Source of the DNA: Pediococcus argentinicus
Lineage (GTDB): Bacteria; Bacillota; Bacilli; Lactobacillales; Lactobacillaceae
DNA: 56,300 nt
Reading direction: 5' to 3'
Assembly: GCF_001437605.1 (NCBI RefSeq)
Contig: NZ_JQCQ01000009.1
Coordinates: 1-56,300 of the forward strand
The translations under genes and the position numbers were made by a program. The notes below the pieces were generated by a model. That model was not told the DNA's origin. It did not search any database and saw only the letters and a program-made list of their open reading frames with translations. Shown here piece by piece: positions 42,326 through 52,559 of this stretch (positions are counted from its first letter, which is position 1; every line of letters starts with the position of its first letter).

Positions 42326-43474
42326 ATGATGAATGATGTACATTTTGGAGCAGGAAATATTGGACGTGGATTTATTGGAGAAACACTAGCAGACAACGGA
42401 TTTACAATTACATTTGTTGATGTTAATGAAACAGTTATTGATGAAATTAACAAACGTGGAACGTATGAAGTTGAACTAGCTGCTGAAGGACACAAGAAAA
42501 TCACTGTAAAAGGTGTTAACGGAATTAACAACGGCAAGGAACCAGAAAAGGTTGTTGACGCCATTGCTAAGACAGACCTTGTTACAACTGCAATTGGTCC
42601 CAAGATTTTACCATTCATCGCACCTTTGATTGCTGACGGAATTAAAGCACGTCAAAAAGCTAACAACACAACTAAATTAGATGTGATTGCATGTGAAAAC
42701 ATGATTGGTGGTTCACAATTCTTAAAGGGTGAAGTTTACAAGACGCTTTCAGATGACGATAAAAAATTTGCTGACGAATACATTGGCTTCCCTAATGCCG
42801 CTGTTGACCGAATTGTCCCAATTCAAAAACATGATGATCCACTATTTGTATCTGTTGAACCATTCAAGGAATGGGTTGTTGATGAATCACAAATGAAGAA
42901 TCCTTCTATTAAATTAGATGGTGTTGAATATGCTGAATCACTCGATCCATTTATCGAACGTAAGTTATTCTCAGTTAATACAGGTCATGCAACAGTTGCT
43001 TATACTGGAAAATTCAACGGTTACGAAACAATCGGTGATGCTATCAAAGACGAAAAGGTTCTTAACCAATTAAAGGGTGCTTTAGCTGAAACAGGTGACC
43101 TCTTAATTCACAAGTGGAACTTTGACCCAGCAACTCACAAAGCTTACCAAGAAAAGATTATTGGTCGTTTCCAAAACCCATATATTTCAGATGATATTGC
43201 TCGTGTTGGTCGTACACCAATCCGTAAGTTAGGCTTTGACGAACGTTTCATCCGTCCAATCCGTGAACTTAAGGAACGTGGATTAGATTACAGTGTTCTA
43301 TTGGATACTGTTGGTATGATGCTTCGTTTCAACGAACCAGCCGATGACGAGAGTCAAAAACTTCAAGCACTTCTTAAAGAAAAATCAGTTGAAGAAGTTG
43401 TAAAAGAAGTTACAAACTTAAAAGACCAAGATTTAATCGATGAAATCGTTAAATCATACAACGAAAAGGCTTAG
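42326..43474 (+). CDS. mtlD: Mannitol-1-phosphate 5-dehydrogenase
   Basis: 382 residues. The NAD-binding start [25 protein letters not shown] and [13 protein letters not shown] with the catalytic Lys region are standard for MtlD. It interconverts mannitol-1-phosphate and fructose-6-phosphate with NAD. Two adjacent ATG codons (42326, 42329). Last gene of the operon, with a hairpin terminator. Confidence 0.96.
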   Translation: MMNDVHFGAGNIGRGFIGETLADNGFTITFVDVNETVIDEINKRGTYEVELAAEGHKKITVKGVNGINNGKEPEKVVDAIAKTDLVTTAIGPKILPFIAPLIADGIKARQKANNTTKLDVIACENMIGGSQFLKGEVYKTLSDDDKKFADEYIGFPNAAVDRIVPIQKHDDPLFVSVEPFKEWVVDESQMKNPSIKLDGVEYAESLDPFIERKLFSVNTGHATVAYTGKFNGYETIGDAIKDEKVLNQLKGALAETGDLLIHKWNFDPATHKAYQEKIIGRFQNPYISDDIARVGRTPIRKLGFDERFIRPIRELKERGLDYSVLLDTVGMMLRFNEPADDESQKLQALLKEKSVEEVVKEVTNLKDQDLIDEIVKSYNEKA

Positions 43475-43482
43475 TTAACAGA

Positions 43483-43515
43483 TAAGATTGCGACGATTAT
43501 GCCACAATCTTTTTG
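43483..43515 (+). terminator. Mannitol operon terminator
   Basis: AAGATTG/CAATCTT hairpin with a long loop and TTTTT. Confidence 0.75.
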
Positions 43516-43607
43516 TGTATGGACAGGATTTTACAACGCGTTATGCTGTGCTGTTACCGGTGTAATGGGTTACAATAATCTGAAGAAGTTTAAGGAGTGA
43601 TTATCAC

Positions 43608-44804
43608 ATGGAAAAGACAATCTCTATTAATGCTGGTAGTTCAACGCTAAAATTCAAACTATTCGAAATGCCCGAAGAAACAGTTATTGCATCTGGTGCG
43701 GTAGATCGAATTGGAATCGACGGTTCGGTTTTCACGATTAAAACAGCTGACGGTCAAAAAAAAGAAATTAAACAACCAATTAAAAATCACGAAGAAGCAG
43801 TTAATTTATTATTGAATGAGCTTTTATCTCAGAAAATCATTAAAAGTTATGATGAAATCACTGGGGTAGGTCACCGTGTTGTTGCAGGTGGTGAAATCTT
43901 TAAGGATTCTGCCTTGATTACTGATAAAGCACTACAACAGATTGAAGATCTAAAGGAGTACGCTCCTTTACATAATCCGGCTAATGCCGTTGGAATCAAA
44001 GCTTTTAAGAAGGTTTTGCCTAATGTAACAAGCGTTGCAGTTTTTGATACTTCATTTCATGAATCATTACCTGCTAAGAACTATATTTACAGTATTCCCT
44101 ATGAATATTATGAAAAGTACGGAGTTCGTAAATACGGTGCACATGGTACTAGTCACAAGTTCGTGGCCGGACGTGCTGCTAAATTAATGGGTAAACCACT
44201 TGAAGAGTTAAATTTAATTACGCTTCATTTGGGCGCTGGTGGCTCGATTACAGCGATTAAACATGGCGAGTCTTATGATACGTCAATGGGATTTACACCT
44301 CTATCAGGGATTACTATGGCCACTAGATCTGGTGATGTAGATGCTTCGCTAGTTGCTTACCTGATGGAAAAGCTGCAAGTTAAAAATCCCAATGACTTTA
44401 TCGATATTTTGAACAAGAAATCAGGACTATTTGGTATTTCAGGTATTTCCCCAGACTTGCGTGATATTGAAGATCAAAAGGATTCTAATCCACGAGCTCA
44501 GTTAGCAATTGATATTTTTGTTAATAACATTGTGAAGTATATCGGTTCTTATGCTGCAGAACTAGGATCTATTGATGGGATCGTATTTACAGCTGGGATT
44601 GGCGAGAATAGTTGGAAGATGCGTGGCCGAATTGGACGTGCTTTGAAACTATTTAATGTTGAAGTTGACGACGAAATCAATCAAAATGGTAGTGGAGCAC
44701 GGTTTATTACTAAACCAAACTCTGGAGTTCCAATGATGGTTATTCCGACTGATGAAGAATTAGCAATTGCTCGTGAAGTTGAAAAGTTTAAAAACGAAAA
44801 ATAA
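43608..44804 (+). CDS. ackA: Acetate kinase
   Basis: 398 residues of the ASKHA fold. SINAGSSTLKFKLF at the N-terminus, catalytic Asp in VAVFDTSFH, Arg/His in YGAHGTSHKFV and the ATP site GGSITAI and FTAGIGENS. Makes ATP from acetyl phosphate. Immediately followed by pta, giving a complete acetyl-CoA to acetate route in one operon. Confidence 0.96.
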   Translation: MEKTISINAGSSTLKFKLFEMPEETVIASGAVDRIGIDGSVFTIKTADGQKKEIKQPIKNHEEAVNLLLNELLSQKIIKSYDEITGVGHRVVAGGEIFKDSALITDKALQQIEDLKEYAPLHNPANAVGIKAFKKVLPNVTSVAVFDTSFHESLPAKNYIYSIPYEYYEKYGVRKYGAHGTSHKFVAGRAAKLMGKPLEELNLITLHLGAGGSITAIKHGESYDTSMGFTPLSGITMATRSGDVDASLVAYLMEKLQVKNPNDFIDILNKKSGLFGISGISPDLRDIEDQKDSNPRAQLAIDIFVNNIVKYIGSYAAELGSIDGIVFTAGIGENSWKMRGRIGRALKLFNVEVDDEINQNGSGARFITKPNSGVPMMVIPTDEELAIAREVEKFKNEK

Positions 44805-44820
44805 GGGAGCGTAATTGAGA

Positions 44821-45795
44821 ATGGATTTATTTGATGGTTTAAAAGAGAAGATTAAAGGTCAAAACAAAACGGTGGTTTTCCCAGAAGGAGAAGACTTACG
44901 TATTTTAACGGCTGCTGTTCGTTTGGCAAAAGATGGACTAGTAAAACCAATTTTACTTGGTTCCGAATCAGCCATTAAGGATGCTGCTGCCAAAGAGGAT
45001 TTGAACTTAGATGCAGTAACTATTATTGATCCTAGTTCATACGACGAGGCAAAACACCAAGAAATGGTGCAGGCATTAGTTGAACGTCGGGCTGGCAAGA
45101 ATACTGAGGAACAAGTAATTGAAATGTTGAAAGACGTCAATTACTTCGGTACGATGCTTGTTTACATGAAGCAAGCTGATGCTATGGTTTCTGGTGCTGT
45201 ACATGCTACTGGTGATACAGTTCGCCCTGCTTTACAGATTATTAAGACTAAACCAGGAATGAGCCGCATTAGTGGAGCATTCATCATGCAACGTAACAAT
45301 GAACGTTATGTCTTTGGAGATGCTGCTATTAACATCGATCCTGACGCTAAGACATTAGCTGAAATTGCAGTTCAAAGTGCTGAAACAGCTCGTTTGTTCG
45401 ATATTGATCCTAAGGTTGCAATGCTTAGCTTCTCAACTAAAGGTTCTGCAGCTGGTGATATGGTTACTAAAGTTCAAGAAGCTACTAAGTTAGCTCAAGA
45501 ACGTGATCCGAAAACACCAATCGATGGTGAACTCCAATTTGATGCAGCCTTTGTTCCAGATGTTGGTGCAAGTAAAGCCCCAGATTCAGAAGTTGCTGGT
45601 AAAGCTACTGTCTTTATCTTCCCTGAACTACAATCCGGTAACATTGGATACAAGATTGCTCAACGTTTAGGTCACTTTGAAGCTATCGGACCAATCTTAC
45701 AAGGTCTCAATGCTCCAGTATCCGACTTATCTCGTGGTGCTAGTGAAGAAGACGTTTATAAAGTTGCTATCATTACTGCAGCTCAAAGTCTTTAA
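44821..45795 (+). CDS. pta: Phosphate acetyltransferase
   Basis: 324 residues from the ATG at 44821; TTG 44815 is nearer to the AAGGGAG site and a possible alternative. Short Pta without N-terminal extension. VVFPEGEDLRIL, MVSGAVHATGDTVRPALQ and the C-terminal GNIGYKIAQRLG are family motifs. Interconverts acetyl-CoA and acetyl phosphate. Confidence 0.95.
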   Translation: MDLFDGLKEKIKGQNKTVVFPEGEDLRILTAAVRLAKDGLVKPILLGSESAIKDAAAKEDLNLDAVTIIDPSSYDEAKHQEMVQALVERRAGKNTEEQVIEMLKDVNYFGTMLVYMKQADAMVSGAVHATGDTVRPALQIIKTKPGMSRISGAFIMQRNNERYVFGDAAINIDPDAKTLAEIAVQSAETARLFDIDPKVAMLSFSTKGSAAGDMVTKVQEATKLAQERDPKTPIDGELQFDAAFVPDVGASKAPDSEVAGKATVFIFPELQSGNIGYKIAQRLGHFEAIGPILQGLNAPVSDLSRGASEEDVYKVAIITAAQSL

Positions 45796-45814
45796 TTAAA
45801 AGTTTAATACGAAA

Positions 45815-45860
45815 TAAAAACTAGATTCAAAACCTAAGAGGTTTGAATCTAGTTTTTTTG
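45815..45860. terminator. Bidirectional terminator between pta and the Fur-family gene
   Basis: AAAAACTAGATTCAAAACCT paired with AGGTTTGAATCTAGTTTTT. The right arm includes the stop codon of the convergent gene. Confidence 0.9.
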
Positions 45861-46313
45861 ATTAGCTAATTTTGTCTGACAGTCTGTACATATACCCTGA
45901 ACTTCAACGTGGTTACCAGTAATTTTGTACCCAGTTTGTTCAGCAGCAATGCGATCGATTTTTTGTAAGTCCTTGGCAAAATCGGGATATGTCACGTCGA
46001 TAATCTTACCGCAGTTTGTACAAATTACATGGTAGTGGGGTGATCCATAATAGTCGTAATGAATACTTTCGTCATTTCCAGAAAGCTCCAAAACCATGCC
46101 TTGATCAACAAATAGTTTTAAAGTGTTATAAACCGTTGCAAGACTAAGTGAAGGTTCTTCGTGATTAATCGCCGAATAAATTGTTTCAACCGTTGGATGA
46201 TTACGTTTCGTAATCAAATAGGTGAGCACAAGCGTCCGTTGCGGAGTTATTCGAATGTGTTTAGCACGCAGCTGGTCAATTGCTTCTTGAATGGTCTTAT
46301 CCGTATCGCTCAT
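45849..46313 (-). CDS. Fur family transcriptional regulator, PerR-like
   Basis: 154 residues from the ATG at 46313 (GGAGG six bases upstream). Winged helix RITPQRTLVLTYLI...PSLSLATVYNTLKLF, the His-rich metal site PHYHVICTNCGK and a four-Cys zinc site made of CTNC and CTDC. The sequence resembles PerR peroxide sensors more than ferric Fur, but the exact metal cannot be told. Divergent from the MFS gene at 46471. Confidence 0.9.
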   Translation of the reverse strand: MSDTDKTIQEAIDQLRAKHIRITPQRTLVLTYLITKRNHPTVETIYSAINHEEPSLSLATVYNTLKLFVDQGMVLELSGNDESIHYDYYGSPHYHVICTNCGKIIDVTYPDFAKDLQKIDRIAAEQTGYKITGNHVEVQGICTDCQTKLANQKN

Positions 46314-46411
46314 AATCAACCTCCTTTTCTCCTTTATTTAAACACTTTTTGGGATTGCTTTCAATTGATTACAAATGTTCGTGAATTTCTTAAAAAAGAC
46401 ACTAAAACCGC

Positions 46412-46440
46412 TTTACATTACTGCTTGAAATCAATAGAAT
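46412..46440 (+). promoter_or_regulatory. Promoter of the MFS gene
   Basis: TTTACA (46412-46417), exactly 17 bases, TAGAAT (46435-46440). Confidence 0.65.
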
Positions 46441-46470
46441 TGAAGTAAAATGATTTTGGGAGGAACTGGC

Positions 46471-47919
46471 ATGGATAAAAGCGGCCACAAAGCTAAGCCA
46501 ATCGCTAAAAGTGAGTCTATCAATGCCATCGTTTTCGTAAGCGGTATGGTGGTGATGCTCTTTAGCATGTTAGCTACCATGGTTATGTTACCAGACATCC
46601 TCCGGGTAAATGACATTGGAATCGCCAGTGTTCAGCTGGTTAATACAATTCCAATTGCCTTAATTGCGATTATGTATCCAATCGGATCGGCTTGGTTGAG
46701 ACTAGGCTCAGTTCGTCGGATGTATCAAATTAGTTTATTAATTTTTCTGATTGGAACAGTTTTAATGCTTGCTAGTAAAGCATTTGCTTGGATCTTTGTT
46801 GGAAAAATAATTCAGGCAGTTAGTTTTGGGTTGTTTTTCCCAATTGTTATTCCACTAGTTCGTGTGCTACTTCCGAACAATTATCAGGGTTATGTTGGGA
46901 TTGGTCGTAAAATAGTAATTAGCGTTACCTTTGGTTTATCGATCATTATTCCAGGTATATTAGTTTCAGTTGCGGACTGGCGTTTTGTTTATTATCTAGT
47001 TTTGGCGTTGGCTGTATTAGCCCTTGTTGCTAGTATTTGGTTAACTACTGAATTAGAGGTCCACAAGCTGAATTTGGACTGGTACTCAATCTTATTATCA
47101 ATTGGATTCTTAGGATTTGTATGGAGTGTCGGGTCCTCGCTAGTTAAAGCAGTTCCACTAGAGGTTAAAACTCTAGTATTTATCGGTAGCTTACTATTGA
47201 TCATTGGTTATATTATTTACAATCAATATGTTCTGAAACAAAAAAGTAGCTTGAGAGTCTTCTTGAATGTTAAATTTAGTGTACTAACGTTCAACTCAGC
47301 TGTGGCCGCTATGTCAATGATGGCAGTATTAACAATCGGCGTTCTGTATTTAGAACAAGGCTTACACTATTCAGTATTCTTGACGAGTTTGTCACTCATT
47401 CCATCAGTAGCCGTATTTTTTGGTGGAGTTTTCTTTGGAACAAAGCTCAGTAACAAATTAAAAATATCACGATTAACAAAAATTAAAATCGGTTCTGCTA
47501 TCTTGGCTACAGGATGGTTGATTATGGCCATTTTTGCTAGCTCATTAAATCTAGTGGCGTTCATCGTTATTTCAAGTTTGATTGAACTCGGACATGGAAT
47601 TTTAGCAATTGCTAATCGAAAAGAAGTTTTACATAAACAAAAGGGCGCGACAAGACGGAAAAATCGTCAAACCTTCGATCAATGTACATTTTATCTAGCA
47701 AGTTTAGGATTAACAGTTTTAACAGTACTTTTGCAGCAAATTACGGAATCTGAGGTTGGGGGGACGTTGCCAGGCACATTGGCATCGTTATCAGGTTATC
47801 GAGCAGTATTTTTTATAATCTTTGTTATAACGATTTTTAACTGGGCTATTACGATGATGTTGGGGCATACTTTAACATTTATCGAAACGCTGAGATCTAA
47901 AAATCATCCCAATAAATAG
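46471..47919 (+). CDS. MFS transporter (14-helix, DHA2-like)
   Basis: 482 residues from the ATG at 46471 (GGGAGG eight bases upstream; ATG 46450 lies ahead of it without a site). About 14 hydrophobic segments, in the size range of the DHA2 drug:proton antiporters. Substrate unknown. A YihY-family gene follows 15 bases later, so the two form a unit. Confidence 0.82.
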   Translation: MDKSGHKAKPIAKSESINAIVFVSGMVVMLFSMLATMVMLPDILRVNDIGIASVQLVNTIPIALIAIMYPIGSAWLRLGSVRRMYQISLLIFLIGTVLMLASKAFAWIFVGKIIQAVSFGLFFPIVIPLVRVLLPNNYQGYVGIGRKIVISVTFGLSIIIPGILVSVADWRFVYYLVLALAVLALVASIWLTTELEVHKLNLDWYSILLSIGFLGFVWSVGSSLVKAVPLEVKTLVFIGSLLLIIGYIIYNQYVLKQKSSLRVFLNVKFSVLTFNSAVAAMSMMAVLTIGVLYLEQGLHYSVFLTSLSLIPSVAVFFGGVFFGTKLSNKLKISRLTKIKIGSAILATGWLIMAIFASSLNLVAFIVISSLIELGHGILAIANRKEVLHKQKGATRRKNRQTFDQCTFYLASLGLTVLTVLLQQITESEVGGTLPGTLASLSGYRAVFFIIFVITIFNWAITMMLGHTLTFIETLRSKNHPNK

Positions 47920-47934
47920 ACAGGTTGGAATGTA

Positions 47935-48837
47935 ATGAACTTCAAAAAATTTAAAGGGCCAGTGGTGACTTTTTCAAAAGCACTTTTGAAACGGTTTAAC
48001 GAGTCCGAAGTGGTTAACAACTCAATTGTGTTGGCGTACTACTTGTTATTATCGATTTTCCCAGTAGTAATTCTTTTGGGAAGCTTGTTACCAGTTTTCC
48101 ATATTCAAGTAAAAACAGTGTTGGAATACATCGAGACCGTGGTTCCCGAAACAATCTATAATATAACGGAACCGATTGTGAAAGACTTCCTGAGTGAGGG
48201 AAATGGCGAATTATTGTCATTTGGTATTATCTTGACGCTTTACTCAGCTAGTCAGGCGGTAGCGGCCTTTCAACGAACCATTAATCGGGCATATGGGGTA
48301 GCTAAATACCAGAACCCAATTATCAATCGAGTAGTAGCCTTTATTCTGACAATCATCATCATTGTTGTGATGGGTGTAATCATCTTCATCTTCAGTTTTG
48401 GACAAACTTTAATCAGTTATCTAACACCAATTCTGAATTTGCCGACGGACTGGTTTAACTTCGTGGGTCAGGTTAAATGGCCGATTGCATTGATTGGTCT
48501 GTTTATCAGTTTGGCATTACTTTATTACTTAGTACCAAATGCTAAAATTAAGTTTAAATATGCGCTCCCTGGAGCTGCGGTTGCTACAATCGGTTCCATT
48601 ATTCTATCGCAATTCTTCTCGTACTATCTAAGATTCTTCGCTCGTTCAGTTAATAGTTACAAAACTTTAGGAACATTCATTGCTATCATGTTCTGGTTGA
48701 ACTTCTCAGCAATGATCATCATGTTCGGTGGAGTAATCAACGCCACGTGGCAAGAACTTCGTACTGGCCGAATTGAAGAAACCTCCGGTAGTTTACGGAA
48801 GGTTGCTAATAAATATCGAATTAAACGACACAAATAA
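47935..48837 (+). CDS. YihY/virulence factor BrkB family membrane protein
   Basis: 300 residues with about six membrane helices. LAYYLLLSIFPVVILLGSLLP near residue 30 and the LGTFIAIMFWLNFSAMIIMFGGVINA segment are diagnostic of the BrkB family. Function unclear; formerly misnamed RNase BN. The basic C-terminus is cytoplasmic. Cotranscribed with the MFS gene. Confidence 0.9.
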   Translation: MNFKKFKGPVVTFSKALLKRFNESEVVNNSIVLAYYLLLSIFPVVILLGSLLPVFHIQVKTVLEYIETVVPETIYNITEPIVKDFLSEGNGELLSFGIILTLYSASQAVAAFQRTINRAYGVAKYQNPIINRVVAFILTIIIIVVMGVIIFIFSFGQTLISYLTPILNLPTDWFNFVGQVKWPIALIGLFISLALLYYLVPNAKIKFKYALPGAAVATIGSIILSQFFSYYLRFFARSVNSYKTLGTFIAIMFWLNFSAMIIMFGGVINATWQELRTGRIEETSGSLRKVANKYRIKRHK

Positions 48838-48879
48838 AAAATTGGAACCAACTCAGATGAGTTAGTTCCAATTTTTTTG
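48835..48879. terminator. Bidirectional terminator
   Basis: AAAAATTGGAACCAACTC/GAGTTAGTTCCAATTTTT hairpin between convergent genes. Confidence 0.9.
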
Positions 48880-49734
48880 TTATAGACCTAATTTAGATTT
48901 GATATTACTAATCTGATCTTTAATGCCATCCAAAGTGTTATTGATATTAGCATTGTTTAAGGCATCGTTAGCTTGATCAGCTGTTTGAGCTTGGCTAATT
49001 TTATCCATTGAGTCGGACAAACCACTTACTGTCTTAGATAAGGCTTGTGTCACACTGTTTTGCTGGAGAGCTTGAATTTGATTTTGTAAAGTCTGGTTTT
49101 GACTTTGAAGTTGATCCATCTTTTGCGTGAACTGCTGACGGTCGTTAGTATTCTTGTAGTCTGTGACCGTTTGCTTCAAATCAGAAACTTCTTGTTTTAA
49201 ACCATCATTTACATTCTTTAGTTTATCGTTAGTTTGGGATGATTGGTTATTAGCAGATGAAAGGGATGAAGCCTTACTGCTTTGACTACTTGCATCTGAT
49301 AGAGCAGCGTTTTTCTGCTGAACCTGTGTCCAGAAGCCCCAACCAACTACGATAACTACAACTGCTAATAAAGCCCAAAGCCACCCATAATGACGGCGCT
49401 TAGTGCGATATGGTGGTTGCATGTTAGCTCCTGGAATATTTTGTCGAGCATTAGGATTGCTTAAAGCACCAGGATCACGAACGACATTAACACTAATTGG
49501 TGTTTCAGCATAGTTGCCTTCAGCGTCTTGGACACTAACCATGGCGCGGTAGAGTCCGGGATGGTCGTAATCAACTTGGCGGTCATCAATCATGACTGAG
49601 CTAGTAATATCATTTCCCTGATAATCAATTGCCGTGACACCAGCTGTTTGAAGAATATTTTGTTGATGATAACCCAGTTGTGAAGTTACATCAAAGTTTG
49701 AAATTCTAAGTTGTGGAGTATTTCGATTTTGCAT
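48880..49734 (-). CDS. Membrane protein with N-terminal Ig-like domain, one TM helix and C-terminal coiled coil
   Basis: 284 residues. Residues 1-85 look like a DUF5011/Big_3-type Ig-like domain (GVTAIDYQGNDIT, YDHPGLYRAMVSVQDAEGN). A Pro/Asn-rich linker and the basic RTKRRHYG precede a single membrane helix (about 117-136). A Ser/Gln-rich and then heptad-type coiled coil follows to the end. There is no signal peptide, and the positive-inside rule would put the Ig-like domain in the cytoplasm and the coiled coil outside. Role unknown. Confidence 0.75.
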   Translation of the reverse strand: MQNRNTPQLRISNFDVTSQLGYHQQNILQTAGVTAIDYQGNDITSSVMIDDRQVDYDHPGLYRAMVSVQDAEGNYAETPISVNVVRDPGALSNPNARQNIPGANMQPPYRTKRRHYGWLWALLAVVVIVVGWGFWTQVQQKNAALSDASSQSSKASSLSSANNQSSQTNDKLKNVNDGLKQEVSDLKQTVTDYKNTNDRQQFTQKMDQLQSQNQTLQNQIQALQQNSVTQALSKTVSGLSDSMDKISQAQTADQANDALNNANINNTLDGIKDQISNIKSKLGL

Positions 49735-49802
49735 AATAAACCTCCTTTAATGCCCTTATTATAGCATTGTGAGGTGTTACCGTTAAAATGAAACGATAAA
49801 TT

Positions 49803-51019
49803 TTAGTCAATATATAAGTTTCGAGCTTTAAAGCGTGAGTAGAATAGTACCGCAATGATAGTTAATAAGAGTCCGGTTGATACCAAGATCCATTTAATAT
49901 CAACTACATCAGCTAATGGTCCGAAAAACAACATAGCAATTGGGTAGATACCAGTTGATACAATTTGAAGGATTGAGAACACGCGTCCCATCCATTCGTT
50001 GGGAACATTTTCTTGAATCAGAATATTAGTAGTTCCTTGAATAATTGGCATGCAAATTCCAGAGCCAAACATGAAGATTAAGTAAACCCAAAACGGTTTA
50101 ACCAATCCCATGGCAACAAAGCATAATCCAGATCCGATAAATCCAAATGTGATCCAGCGTATTTTGTGTAGAATCTTGGAATGAATCGAAATGTACACTC
50201 CACCAAGCGCGGCACCGATTGTCCATAGTAACTCATTAAAGGTTAACAACCATACTCCAGATCCAAATGTTCGTTTAACGAAGAGGGTTGATAACTGTGA
50301 AGAAGGAGCAATCAGGATAAAGGAAGTGACTGTAAATATCATTAAAAGTCTTAACCTGAGTTACCAAATGTGTACTTCAATCCAGAGATGATCTGAGGGA
50401 TTGATCCAGTTGATTCTTTGGGCTGAACTTTTTTAATCTGTGGTAATTTAATCAGTACTAATAATCCAATTCCGCCAAATGAAGTAATTAAATCAATAAT
50501 AAAGACCGCCATGATACCTAGATGTCCCAGGATATAACCACTCACCAGAGGAGAAATAAGTAACAGAATTGAATTAGCGGTCTGATTAATTCCGTTTACA
50601 CGGGTTAGGTTGTCGTGAGGTGTTAACTCGGGTAATAAGGAATTTCCTACCGGAGTAGCCACACCAGTTCCTAACGAACGTATTGCAGCAATTGCTAGTA
50701 ACAGCCACAAACTACGGTCGACAAAAAAATAGATGACCGCAATTAAAATTGTAAAGACTGTCGTAAAAAGACTCGCCAAGATTAAAAGATTTCGTCGATT
50801 AAATCTATCTGACCATGTTCCGGCCCAAAGTGAAATTAAAATCTGGGGGAGTGTGGTTGCCAGAGTCGCAAGCATCATCCAAGTTCCAGACGATGATTTG
50901 AGTGCGATATACCATAAAATAGCAAAATAAACCGCCGAAGAACCAAATAAGAAAAAGTTCTGGGCGGTTATAAAATATCCAATATTAATTTTCCAAGATT
51001 TTGTTGGTGCTTCATTCAT
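49803..51019 (-). pseudogene. MFS transporter, frameshifted
   Basis: An EntS/MefA-like major facilitator of about 405 residues if intact. The first part (start 51019, MNEAPTKSWKINIGYF) covers helices 1-6 and ends at a premature TAA after GLKYTFGNSG. The second part (from 50342 down to 49803) holds helices 7-12. At 50353-50354 the plus strand has AA where AAA would restore SGLRLLMIF. So one base is missing. Either a recent null mutation or a sequencing error. Confidence 0.88.
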
Positions 51020-51030
51020 TAAATATCATC

Positions 51031-51498
51031 CTAGTCTTCAGGACGGTATACAACTTTAACTACTTCACAAACAATTGGATTCTCTTCGTTGAAGTGAGCA
51101 TCGTATTTTTGCATTAACTTCTCGAAGTTTTCCTTACTGTTGGTACGCCAACTTTCAAGAGTCTGGTCACTATCAACTTCATTGTATGCATGTTCCGCAG
51201 AGACACGTAAAAATGGGATTAATTCTGAAACCACTGTTTCAATGACTGCAACAGGTTTCATATCGCCATTTAGAAGAACGTAGTAGTCACCAACCTGAGG
51301 GACAGCTTCTTGTTCGGAAGCATAGTATGCCAAAGGTTTAGATGTTGAATTCCGTTGTCCTGTTAATAATTGTTCATTAATTCTGTTGATTTGTTCAGGA
51401 TTGTCTTGTTCACCGAACCAACGGGTTTGAAATGTCTTACCTGTAATGTGATTCTTTTCGATAAATTTATTCCATAATGTTTCTGATGGTGTTGCCAT
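51031..51498 (-). CDS. ASCH domain protein
   Basis: 155 residues. The beta-barrel pattern KTFQTRWFGEQ, VGDYYVLLNGDMKPVAVIET and FLRVSAEHAYNEVD is typical of ASCH proteins, a PUA-related fold thought to bind RNA or nucleosides. GAAGGGA precedes the ATG. It is 11 bases upstream of the broken MFS gene and probably shared its transcript. A cre-like site ATGAAACCGTTTTCG lies upstream at 51544-51558. Confidence 0.88.
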   Translation of the reverse strand: MATPSETLWNKFIEKNHITGKTFQTRWFGEQDNPEQINRINEQLLTGQRNSTSKPLAYYASEQEAVPQVGDYYVLLNGDMKPVAVIETVVSELIPFLRVSAEHAYNEVDSDQTLESWRTNSKENFEKLMQKYDAHFNEENPIVCEVVKVVYRPED

Positions 51499-51543
51499 AA
51501 AAATCCCTTCCCCTCGCTATATATTGTAACTTAGTTTAGCACT

Positions 51544-51558
51544 ATGAAACCGTTTTCG
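51544..51558. promoter_or_regulatory. cre-like site
   Basis: ATGAAACCGTTTTCG matches the CcpA consensus at all but the last base and lies about 50 bases before the ASCH gene. Confidence 0.5.
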
Positions 51559-51591
51559 CAAAGGCTAGGAAGCGGAGTAGGAATTTACAAA

Positions 51592-52368
51592 TTACTCAAG
51601 ATATAGCTTTTTAAGATCGGCCAAATCATCTTCACTGAACTCTAAGGCCTTGATAAAATAATTTTGCCAAGTTCCAAATTCATCTAAAACTGCTTGATTA
51701 GCTTGATCCAGATTGTGACTCTGAACTTGGAAGTTGCTATTCATTTCATTGATAACATCTGAAACATGTTGATGATTTAACTGATGGCGTAGTTGGTCCT
51801 GGTCATAACTGTTATATACCACATTAGTCAGTAGGTAGTCTTGTTTAATGATGTCATATGGAACGCCTAAAACAGATAAGATAATTAAAGCACCAATTCC
51901 TGTTCGATCTTTTCCAGCGGCACAGTGGAAAAGTAGGGACTGATTTTCACCCGAGTTATCTAACATGTCGATAAACATTTGACGAAAGGCCACACGAGGA
52001 TGATCTCCCAAAACCATTAGTAAGTACGGATCATAGTAATTGGTCTTAGCTTGATAGGTCCATGCTACTTGTTTTGGTAAATCAGATTGTTCGCCATCGC
52101 GAATTGGGTAAACTGGATAAGAACGATAAATCGTGTCCTTGGGAATTCGGTCTTTGACCCATTCAACCTCAGCAGGTGAGCGTAAATCAATATCGTATTT
52201 CAAACCATATTCGTCTAAATTGCGAAGAGCCTTTTTACTTAGTCGAGCCAATTCTCCCGAACGCAATAATTTTTGCCACTTCAAGCTTTTATTATCAATT
52301 GTGGGATAGCCACCCAATTCTCGAAAGTTAACAGCACCTTCTACATTTAAAATTCTTTCCCGTTTCAT
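51592..52368 (-). CDS. Tyrosine-protein phosphatase (Y_phosphatase3/LipA-like), copy 1
   Basis: 258 residues from the ATG at 52368, which has GGAGG eight bases upstream; longer frames lack a site. VNFRELGGYPTIDNKSLKWQKLLRSGEL at the start, DIDLRSPAEVEW with the general-acid region, and the P-loop HCAAGKDRTG with catalytic Cys and Arg. Family members dephosphorylate phosphotyrosine or phosphoinositides. A paralogue lies at 53880. Confidence 0.9.
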   Translation of the reverse strand: MKRERILNVEGAVNFRELGGYPTIDNKSLKWQKLLRSGELARLSKKALRNLDEYGLKYDIDLRSPAEVEWVKDRIPKDTIYRSYPVYPIRDGEQSDLPKQVAWTYQAKTNYYDPYLLMVLGDHPRVAFRQMFIDMLDNSGENQSLLFHCAAGKDRTGIGALIILSVLGVPYDIIKQDYLLTNVVYNSYDQDQLRHQLNHQHVSDVINEMNSNFQVQSHNLDQANQAVLDEFGTWQNYFIKALEFSEDDLADLKKLYLE

Positions 52369-52432
52369 CTGATCAACCTCCATAACTGAACTAATTATAC
52401 CGCCCGGTGTATGGAACAAAAAGTGATATGTA

Positions 52433-52559
52433 CTAGAGTGTGGATCAAACCGGTTAGACTTTGAGTATTAGCATAAAACAGAGAATATTTCCGGGTTGGG
52501 GGAATGTTCTCTGTTTGTAGCTAAACGGAAAAGTTTGGTTTGAGGAGCACGTTTCAAAA
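52433..52559. repeat. Family B structured repeat, copy B2
   Basis: Begins TAGAGTGTGG and ends AGGAGCACGTTTC. Outer helix CAAACC (52446-52451) with GGTTTG (52537-52542), extended by GACTTT/AAAGTT. Inner hairpin ACAGAGAATATTTCC with GGAATGTTCTCTGT and loop GGGTTGGG. The conserved loop segments TTTGAGTATTAGCATA and TTTGTAGCTAA are shared with B1 and B3. Tandem with B3. Confidence 0.8.
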
